A DNA stretch of 64,000 bases from Platerodrilus igneus. Lineage: Eukaryota > Arthropoda > Insecta > Coleoptera > Lycidae. Location: contig JARFIW010001454.1 of the NCBI GenBank assembly GCA_036346225.1, positions 62,001-126,000 of the forward strand. The letters run 5' to 3'. Every line of letters begins with the position of its first letter. The stretch's first letter is position 1. Under the pieces are notes generated by a model. The model saw only the letters and a program-made list of their open reading frames with translations, had not been told where the DNA came from and searched no databases. Shown one piece after another: positions 55,870-64,000 of this stretch. A program made the translations under genes and the position numbers.

Positions 55870-57082
55870 AAATTCAAATTCTCCATATGGAAGATATTCA
55901 GACATCGCAGTCCTAAAATAAATTACTAATATTAAAATACAGTAAATATTTGGAATCGAAATTCGGATCATAATCTGCATTCATATATTTGTTATTTGCT
56001 TTGGCATATCTATTCGAACATTGAGAAACCTCACCACGAATTCCCCGTTCTAAAAAACATAATTTTTTTAATATCAGTAAGCAACTTGCGTTTAACGTTC
56101 GTTGTTTTTTAACATTACGGCTAGAGCTATACCAGGAGCCGTAAAGTAGTGAAATGGATCTAACTTATACGTAAACATGCAAGTTTTTCTAAACTTTTCA
56201 AATATGACAGCCAAGAGCACATCTGTTTTCAAATATAGGTCTGAATAGTTCCCTAGTGTTTTTATACTAAATGTTTGCCAAACGTGTTAATGCGAATCGT
56301 AGCCTGATAAGTTATGAAAAACTACTGGTATCATATAAGAATTATGATAATTGATGCTGCAATCTTGATGAACCGCTCCTCGAGATTTACCTGTAAAGTG
56401 AGTGTTCGCGAACTCTAATATCATCTATACTAAAAGGTTTATTGCAAATTTGACAGTAAACGGCAAATTTAAATGCTGACCTTTGTTCTTCTGTTAAAGG
56501 GTTCATAGGTTTTGGGTTACAGAAAATTTTATTCGTCGTTTCTGAAATTAGTTTCAATTGAGCAACAAACCATTCTATACAATCTTTTCCGCGACACAAT
56601 TGAAATTTGGAATATTTATTATCATACGAATATTTCAAATAGTACGCCACACTAAAGGGTATATGTCTTTGGTAACGGACTGTGTTTAATATTACCTCCG
56701 GTCCATTGCATGGTTCTAATATACTTTCGAGATCTGCATAAACTACTAATGATACCATTTCTTGGTAGTGGAAATGTTTAAATATTAGATACTTTTCAGA
56801 TTCTTTGGGGTAATATTATTGAGCAAGTATTCTGTTTTTCACAATGATTCGAATGATGCTTAAGTAACACTGCTGTACTAAAATTATTTAAACATCACCG
56901 GAACAAACGTTGAACACCCTCCTTTAAGCGGATCATGATTGGTTATATTTACCTTCAAGTGTAAAACTTCTTGGATTGCCCAACCTGAATCCTTTTCGCT
57001 AAATTCTTTCAATCGCTTCGATATCTTGTCCAATACGTTTTAAAATATCACTACTAACTTCAGCCAACTTTTCAGAATTCAT
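55870..57082 (-). pseudogene. polB: family B DNA polymerase, decayed fragments
   Basis: Read from 57082 downwards: a KDSGWAIQEVLHLKVNI block (equivalent to GPGWSLEKVLYLEVNI in the palindrome); an open piece 56758-56387 with VVYADLESILEP (exonuclease I, D-x-E), CQICNKPFS; then [13 protein letters not shown] sequence (exonuclease II region); [10 protein letters not shown] and [34 protein letters not shown]; a degraded palm stretch; and EYLPYGEFEFL near 55880. This order is known for insect Polinton-like protein-primed polymerases. Several shifts, stops and deletions separate the pieces, and the catalytic palm is damaged. The gene then meets terminal repeats, so its C-terminal third is missing. 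Confidence 0.8.
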
Positions 57083-58590
57083 GATGGTGGTTCTTTACAA
57101 TCACTAGCTAAATTACTTAATAATTACTATCTGTAGAGATTTATTGACTATTTATACATAAATATGTTCTGACGTCAGCAAAACAACTGTAAAAGATTTT
57201 ATTCCTATGTATACAAAAAATATGCAAAATTGCAAGAGCATTTATTCCTATGCAATCAAAATAATTGAATAGCGAATTACTTTTGGAAGCATTTGCTAAA
57301 ATCGTCTTTATTTTACGTTTTGATTCATGACCTAAGGTAAATAAAGACATTTTTGAATTATGAGTGGTTTAATTCCTAAAGAAGGTTCAGTCAAAAAGTA
57401 GCAAGGAATTTATAATTTCCAACCGTGAGCAATTACAAATCTAGTTCTATATATAAAAGCAAAGTATCTAATTAACAGTAACGTCGACACGACCTTGTTT
57501 ACGGAAAATATGCAATTTTACATAAAATAAAGCAATTGCTTGCAGTATTATTTTTTGCTAACGTGCCGTTTCTTATTTAATGTATTTTATGGTTAGCTAT
57601 AAAATTAGACATTTGCAATTTTTTCAGAAAATAAAGCAAATTCGAAATCTTGCTGACAGTTTTTTACTATTTCTATTTTAATATAAATACCCTTGCATAA
57701 TTAACTATAAAAAATGCATATTTGCAATTTTCATGTGTCGATTGCTTTGAAATCTTTAACATTTATAGCAATTCTTGACATATTGCATGCATTATACTTA
57801 ATACCTATGGCTATTGCAGATTTTTTTAAGTGCAACCTTACAGCTAGCAATTCTCCTCTGAAATTAACTAAATTTCATTTATTATACGTGACCTGATTCG
57901 TAGATATATAATCGTAGGTGGGCACTCGACAATCTTAAAACCTGCAGGTACTTGAGGAAAAAATTGCGGTTATCCTACAATTAACGTTGAAAGAATTTTC
58001 TGTTGTGTAATTTAAGTACTTGACTACAAAAATTACACACCACAAGCAGTTTTCCTGTTCAACGAAGGTCTAGTTTATTGAACTTTTGTTGGATTTATGC
58101 ATGCAATTGCATTTCCATTACGTACTGAAAAAGCCAACGCTATGCAATTAGATCAGATGCATTTCTAATTTCAGCCACAAAAAATGAGAGCATCTATAGG
58201 AAATGTTAAATAACTCAGAGCACGTTTAATGCTAAACTCAGATTAAAAGTCAAAATTGTTTTACACTGTTCTGTAAACTGAGATTAAATCCGTCTAATCC
58301 AAGATTAAATTAAACTGTCAATTTTGAGGGTTTAATAATTTAAATCTCACGTTTTTTGTTTATCTTACTTTAATAATTGCTGTTGATAAATTAAATCTAG
58401 TACCTTACAAATCAACCACATCTTAATCATAGAGTAAAATAAAACCTAGATTAGTTAAACGTCGTTTAAAGTAAATGCGGTGCAAGTGGCCCTTAATAAC
58501 TAATACAGTAATATTGAATAAGTTTTAGATTATTAGGGAAATAATTTACTTTTCAGTAAAACTGAAAAAAATTGACTTTTATACATTTAA
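57083..58590. other. AT-rich stretch, mostly unassigned
   Basis: No gene recognised. Between about 57490 and 57770 the words TTTGCAATTTT and AAATAAAGCAA recur on both strands, suggesting an old decayed repeat. The zinc-finger exon expected upstream of the polymerase was not found here. Confidence 0.4.
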
Positions 58591-58603
58591 TTAAATTCAA
58601 AAT

Positions 58604-58606
<3 letters not shown>

Positions 58607-58669
<63 letters not shown>
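58607..58669. repeat. (TA)n microsatellite
   Basis: About 60 bases of perfect TA dinucleotide. Confidence 0.95.
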
Positions 58670-58672
<3 letters not shown>

Positions 58673-59172
58673 GGTAATTGCGTTTACATCGAAAGCAGTT
58701 TGTATTTTATTTCTGATAACAGAGTTCATTACATGAGTCACGCAACGTCAGGAATTTTTTCATTGTCAAGGTGTTGCAATATAGCTTATGAACGAGTTGT
58801 TTATATATAAAAAACTTGCGGTCAACATTAGTTTGAAATTCTTAAAGAATAGCACTTTCAAAAAAAATTTTAAACATGGTATAATAATGTGTTTAAAATC
58901 TATGTGAAACTAGCTAATCTTAGGTTGCGTTGATCAATTATGTGGAACATCTTTAGGATTTATTAACGTTTCTGAAATATATGTCCCAAAGCGAATAAAA
59001 TCTACAATTTACCAATCTTCGTAGCAAATAATTTCAATAGAAATTCATACACTCCTTCATTCAAGTTTAATTATCTCTGAAACCGTTGATTTTTTTGTAT
59101 TCAAATGTAATGCGTTTTTTGAAGAAAACTTAATAAAGAATCGATACAAAATTGAAAAATGAAGATTGAGTC

Positions 59173-59230
59173 AGTGGCGTAGAAAAATGAGGGGGTAAAA
59201 GAGCATTGCTACCCTTATGTACCGCCACTG
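59173..59230. mobile_element. possible 58-base hAT-like mini-element
   Basis: CAGTGGCGTAG at the left and CGCCACTG at the right are inverted ends of a type common among hAT elements. The inside is too short to code. No convincing 8-bp duplication is seen (GATTGAGT versus AATTAGCA). Confidence 0.35.
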
Positions 59231-59476
59231 AATTAGCATATTGAATTAATTTTTACAAAAAATTAAAGCACTTTAGACACAAAACCTACTGCTAAAGTTT
59301 CATTGATATATTTTGAGAATTTTAGGCGTAGCGACAAAAATCAGTTTTTTCATTTGTAACTTTAACACCCTGTATACCTGAAACGGTGCATTTCCGAACA
59401 CTACTTCCCTACTTAGTTTTTCATTGTTTTTAGGAGAGTCTTCCGTACCAATTTGGTGGTCGAGTTCTGAATCACC

Positions 59477-59479
<3 letters not shown>

Positions 59480-59525
<46 letters not shown>
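59480..59525. repeat. (TA)n microsatellite
   Basis: Perfect TA dinucleotide directly after a CACCCTGTATA word. Confidence 0.95.
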
Positions 59526-59530
<5 letters not shown>

Positions 59531-59637
59531 TTATACATCATCGATTATTCTTCATTCAGAAAAATAAAAAATTTATTAAATACACAGTTACTGAAGCGGC
59601 GACAAGTAGTTATCACTTATCCTTCATTTAAACTTCA

Positions 59638-59724
59638 ATATACTCCACCCCCAAACTTAAGCAAAATCTCACGACTATTTTTATTTTCCAGTTGCTTAAC
59701 TACCTCATCGTTACTGGCCATCTT
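59638..59724 (-). other. short minus-strand ORF, possible host first exon
   Basis: 28 codons from ATG: MASNDEVVKQLENKNSREIL then LKFGGGVY. The composition looks protein-like and a GTATAT that could be a splice donor lies near the end. No family recognised. Could equally be chance. Confidence 0.2.
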
Positions 59725-60302
59725 TCACAACACCGTTGAAGTTGAAGTGTATAAACAAGGTAGTTACGCTTTTGTTTAATTTGCCATGCCACTTTCACAC
59801 ATCAGGGTTACACACAATACCTATTTCAGATTGTAGCCACTATATTACCCCCTTTCTTACTAGAAATACAACCTGTAGTAAGAAATGGCACCAATAGACC
59901 TAACCTTTTTTCAAAATTAGTTAAACTATAGTTTTTGGAAATATCTGTGGAAAAACAGTACTTTCTTATTAAATCTGCAGTAAGTTATATATGACCTTAC
60001 TGCATGTATATTGTCAACCAGTATTACAAAACATTTCTTATCATATAAAGCAACGCCAAGCCATTACATCATTTTTTTCCAATATGAAACAACACTTACC
60101 ATAATTATATTAAAATTACAAATAGACACTTTGTGCCTTTAAACCCCCACTTACCAAGCAACAATATTTAGGAAAAATTCCTAATTATACCTTGAAATAG
60201 ATTTTTCAAAAGTAAAATTTAAAACAAACATTTGAAGAAATGGACAAAACATAATGCAAAAGAATTCCGCAAAGCCGCCTGGCAGAATATTCACATTATA
60301 AT

Positions 60303-60600
60303 GAAGCAGGCTGATTAGCCCAGGTAGTCATATGGAATCCTTTATAAAGCTTATTTATGTCATTAATACGATTATTATTCTAGGCAAGTTTAAGTATACA
60401 AAAAGTGATAAGTTGGCATGTGACCAGAGTAAACCAATAACTATTCCCAACAGAACAACCAATAGTTTTAATTTTGCCATTAGACATGATACAGTAAATA
60501 AGTTCACGATTCGTCTAATTAAAATAAATAATAAATAGAAGTTAAATGTTAGGCATATTTGTAAATTGATATAAATGATAGTGCAAGGTAGCACGGTGCA
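60303..60600 (+). repeat. dispersed repeat, copy 2
   Basis: Aligns with 10810-11095. The short ORF inside (60332-60538) is not conserved in the other copy. Confidence 0.6.
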
Positions 60601-62646
60601 ATAACACTTACCTCATAGCCTATTTGCTGAGCTTTTGACGTTGAATTGGAACTATGCCGCAAGCGCCGTGGACCCAGCTTTAGTCAGAGGCGCATGCAAA
60701 GGTCTACCGTATGCACAAAGATCAAAACAACATAGTAAATATTTTTTGGCACCCTTATAGATGAATTATATCTATTTAGTTGATATTAACAAAACATACA
60801 GTTTAAACTAGCTTTGCAAACGATTTTTGTATAATATTAACCTATTCCCAATTTGTAGACCCCCTACAAGATATCCGGCGTCAGAGGAACTTTGCCATTA
60901 GAGCGCCCACTCTTAGATATGCATCTGATAGCGCAAATCAAAGAATGTCGTAATATTATACGTAAATACTACCAAGCTAGACTTAACTGGTGCCTTAGTA
61001 AATCATCGTCAGAATAGAAATGTATGTCATAGACTAAAATTTATAATAACTACGACATTATATAACAGAGTAAACCCGGAAATAGTGCAGCGATATTAGG
61101 ACGACTGCGAAAACACTATTTATGGCATGTTACCTAAACGTAAAAAAAAAACATGAGAGGTGGGGCTCGACTAAAAAGTGTCCTTGTAGTAAGTAACCGA
61201 TTCGTTCTGCCTTTGTAGTAAGTATTCGAACAGATGGACCGTTGCCCCCGCAATTGCATAAAAAGAAGCTCTCACAATTACTTACTTGACCTGAGATGTA
61301 CAGATACATCCAAAATAGTTTTGATGATTATCAGTTTGCAGGAGAAATGGTTGTCAATTTATAAAACTGAAAACCCTTCAAATCAGCTGATTTACATATA
61401 TTTTAAATTCAGGCGATTAATTATATTGTAATGCAACTAAATGGTTACGTCATGACTCATCTAAATTCTTCATCACGTCTATTTGAGCGAAGTCCGGTAA
61501 AATTGAGGTCAGTACTTATCTGAAAAATACATATTCGGTTGTACATACACACAAAAATGTTAATCGCCAGATGATGGTGTCTAAAGTAGATATCTCCAGT
61601 TTAGAAGCCTATAAAATTTAATTCATATACAAATTTTTAATACAAAGAACAAAAGGGGCAAAAAATAGCCGAGCGCCTGCCTATATGCAACATTTATTAA
61701 AACGTGTATGCAACGGTCATATTAAAATACCCGTCTGGCAAATACTAAACACCTAATTAAGCTAAAATGGGTCTTTTAAACATGCATCGTCATCATCTGA
61801 AACAATGTTCTGTTAAAATATGGCCACAAAAATTAGTTTACTTACCTAGAGCGACTTCACAAAACTCGATACCGTAAACTGAAAAAACTGAAAGGCTGAG
61901 CACTTTACATTAATGTATCAGCATATGGCATAACGAAATGCTCCGGGAGTAAACACCAGGTGACCATCTATGAGAAAAATATTTAACCAATACTATTATT
62001 TTGCTATTCATTAGCAGAAATCTGCATAAATCTGCATAAATATTACGTCCAACGCTCGATTGGATTGCATAAAATTAAACTTGTATCTGTTTTTGTTTGA
62101 GGTCCGAAAGCAACTAATTACAATATTGCATCATTTGTTTCAAATAATTCACATCTGAAAAATTTGTAAACATCCAATATTTGTACAATTTAAAGGAAAA
62201 ATAATGCTTTACATAATTAAATGGGTTATTTTCATTATACAATACAGTAATAATTATTACAATAGGTAACCCTATTTCGACTATTAAAAAAAACAATGCC
62301 GATGTGGGGGTTCAAACGATGTCACTTGATAATAACTACATATTCTCGAGGAATATTTAATGTATTGTGACTGTGTGAGCTAACGGTGATCGAAACGATT
62401 GGTTGTAATTTCGACCTTGGCTTGCAGAATACATTTATTCCTGCAATTTAAATATATCAATATCAATTAGTTATTAGAAAAATATGTAAATTAAACCGCT
62501 TTTTTTTAAGCCTAAACAATATTAAAGTTAAACAAGTAGGATGTTTAATTTATCATAGCAGAATATTTATATTTCAACCATATGTAAACTTTGAGAAGAT
62601 AGCGCTTACTTAAATTTTATTATATTAAAAAATGGATTTTTGTATG
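60601..62646. other. AT-rich stretch, unassigned
   Basis: No gene recognised. GAGCGAAGTCCGGTAAAATT (about 61486) recurs in altered form near 62845 (GAGCGAAGTCCAGTAAATTT). Confidence 0.4.
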
Positions 62647-63193
62647 ATGTTCTTTAAACCTTAAGTTGTAATTTAAATCCAAACACAAAATTTTGTATAA
62701 CAATTACAAGAGCGTAAAAATCTATACACTAAATCGATTCATGAATTTTCAAAAAAAAAGAATAGCTCATAAATATTTCTAGGTTTCGCTCTCTGTAGAT
62801 TGCAGAAATCTAAATTCTTAGACACGTTTATTTAATATATTCGCAGAGCGAAGTCCAGTAAATTTAAGGTCAGCACAGCTTTTATTAGAGCTCAAATATT
62901 TTCAGTGGATCTTATTGTTATCGAATTAATAATTATTTTATAAAATAAACTATATATGAAACCAGCACTCGTATTTTCAAGTTATATATTGACGGATGTA
63001 TTTATCTTCTTATAAATCGTGAGGATTGCAGTCATTTCTGCAATTTACAGAGAGCGAAACCTAGAAATATTAATGAGCTATTTTTTTTTGAAAATTCATA
63101 AATTGATTCAGTGTATAGATTTGTACGCTCTTATAATTGTTATACAAATTTCGTGTTTGGATTTAAATTACAACTTAAGGTTTAAAAAACATC
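62647..63193. repeat. inverted repeat, 165-base arms, at the Penelope-like fragment
   Basis: 62647-62810 is the inverted copy of about 63032-63193, with a spacer of about 220 bases. The right arm includes CLDLNYNLRF-type codons that lead into the Penelope-like protein, so the left arm is probably an inverted piece of the same element. Confidence 0.7.
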
Positions 63194-64000
63194 AATTAGA
63201 AATGGTAATAAATTAGAATTTGACATTTATAGAAAAGAAACCAATGTAAATCGCTTTATTTTGTCTTCCTCTAAACATAGCATAAAACATAAGTTGTCTT
63301 CATTTAACTTTTTAATTAATAGATTATTGAATTTCCCTTTAAATAAAAACAGATTTAATAAGGAATTTGCTCTTATTAAACAAATAGCGAATTACAATGG
63401 TTTCTCTTCTGATATTATAGATAATATTTTTAGAAAGTGTAAAAATAGGATCAACATCCGTAAATCAACGACTTTGCAATCAACCACCTCTAACGATAAT
63501 GTTAAATATGTTAAACTTCCGTTTCACAAAATCACAAAGGGTCTTGATAAAATATTCAAACAGTGTAATTTCAAAATTGCTTTCACTAATACTAATAAAA
63601 TTAAAGATTTGCTAGGTAATCCAAAAGACAAGGTGGAAAAATTGCAAAAGTCGGGGATTTATGAAATTAGTTGTGCAGGGCCAGGGTGTTTTCAAAAATA
63701 TATTGGTCAGACCAAGAGGAATATAACAACAAGATTTAAAGAACACATTGCTCACTTCAAATATGGTAAATATGAAAGGTCTCAGGTCGCCAAACATATA
63801 TTTGAAACCAGCCACCCCGTTAAACTAGAAAATGTTAAATTGTTAAAAGCGGTACCAACGTTTTCCTCCTTAAATGCCTATGAATCAATTAAAATTGTTA
63901 AACATAAAGTACCCCTCTTAAACACCGATAAAGGGCCAATAGCGCCATCTGCTTTGCTTTCCCTATTGGTCAACAACCAATGAGAAAGCAAGATTAAATT
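63120..64000 (+). mobile_element. Penelope-like element, C-terminal coding part, runs off the window
   Basis: The end of an RT domain joins a linker and GIY-YIG endonuclease with an intact frame to its stop at 63983. The 5' part is replaced by the inverted-repeat structure. The right end lies outside the window. Confidence 0.75.
63199..63983 (+). CDS. Penelope-like protein: RT end, linker and GIY-YIG endonuclease (partial)
   Basis: The open frame begins upstream of 63261 with NKLEFDIYRKETNVNRFIL, the usual end of the Penelope RT domain, followed by SFNFLINRLLNFPL, a linker helix region, and the endonuclease with GIYEISCAGPGCFQKYIGQT (GIY and YIG motifs, with a CX-type insert), TRFKEHIAHF (catalytic R and H), and NAYESIKIVKH (catalytic glutamate), ending LLSLLVNNQ. 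The codon at 63261 is TTG, not a true start; the piece is 5'-truncated. The endonuclease itself looks intact. Confidence 0.8.

Larger units (their letters stand above)
55496..57082 (-). mobile_element. second Polinton-like element, decayed (left end and polymerase)
   Basis: The left end AGTAGATGGATGACAGG aligns with the palindrome end (AGTAGGTGGAATACAGG). CACATTTCCTCC modules, the GACCAAATAGTTTTCT block and one 285-base unit (about 55690-55860) follow, and then the polymerase reads towards this end. I did not find a right end or the target duplication (TATGTA precedes the left end). Confidence 0.7.
58670..59640. other. unassigned stretch with small repeats
   Basis: Contains the 58-base mini-element at 59173, two CACCCTGTATA words (about 59367 and 59471) and the TA tract at 59480. 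No gene recognised. Confidence 0.4.

Noticed and set aside
57714..57896. 60-residue hydrophobic ORF
   Set aside because: No family, AT-rich, no supporting context; likely chance.
58553..58741. 62-residue ORF with repeated IYIYIY
   Set aside because: Produced by the (TA)n microsatellite.

Overview
The window looks like AT-rich arthropod, most likely insect, nuclear DNA. It is built almost entirely of transposable elements, many inserted inside one another. I found no convincing host protein-coding gene, no rRNA and no intact tRNA gene. The insect call rests on the mix of element families (insect-type Ty3/gypsy and BEL/Pao LTR elements, an RTE/CFDP2-like non-LTR element, a TTF/DUF4371 hAT, Penelope-like GIY-YIG fragments, and Polinton-like elements with a zinc-finger family B DNA polymerase). 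The species cannot be read from the sequence. Nearly every coding region is broken by stops, frameshifts or deletions.

Layout. (1) About 340-3215: a minus-strand Ty3/gypsy remnant (gag, zinc knuckle, protease, start of RT, 5' LTR) carrying a tRNA-derived SINE. (2) 3216-5579: a DDE-type DNA transposon with inverted ends and a 4-bp ATTT duplication, inserted in that LTR. (3) About 5700-9960: a non-LTR retrotransposon (endonuclease and RT) followed by two extra decayed 3' ends. (4) 11305-47628: one hAT transposon whose 8-bp target duplications (GTCATTTT) now lie 36 kb apart because other elements split it. (5) Inside it, 12191-26360: a 14.2-kb, almost perfectly palindromic Polinton/Maverick-like element with AG...CT ends and 6-bp TTCATA duplications; a solo LTR (25103-25616) sits in its right arm. 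(6) Also inside the hAT, 27984-46868: a Ty3/gypsy element with about 1.9-2.0-kb LTRs (28013-43595), itself split by a BEL/Pao element with apparently identical LTRs (33530-39789), then a Penelope-like fragment and two long inverted repeats. (7) 48124-55052: a second long-LTR gypsy, minus strand, internally deleted to integrase plus tandem repeats. (8) 55496 to about 57080: a second, decayed Polinton-like copy with recognisable polymerase fragments. (9) 57.1-63 kb: mostly unassigned AT-rich DNA with microsatellites and small repeats. (10) About 63.0 kb to the end: the C-terminal part of a Penelope-like element, running off the window.

The most interesting structure is the giant palindrome. Its two 6.5-7.6-kb arms carry the same gene fragments in mirror image: the zinc-finger N-terminus of a family B polymerase, the polymerase C-terminus, a large unknown protein, and several small ORFs. 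The arms also share the same disabling lesions. In both Polinton-like copies the polymerase gene is cut off directly against terminal-repeat sequence. This looks like a fixed fold-back or defective-genome form of a virus-like, protein-primed DNA element; the mechanism is inference.

The nesting gives a relative history: the hAT is oldest; the palindrome and the Penelope/gypsy cluster entered it; the BEL element entered the gypsy; and the solo LTR entered one arm of the palindrome after the arms had formed.
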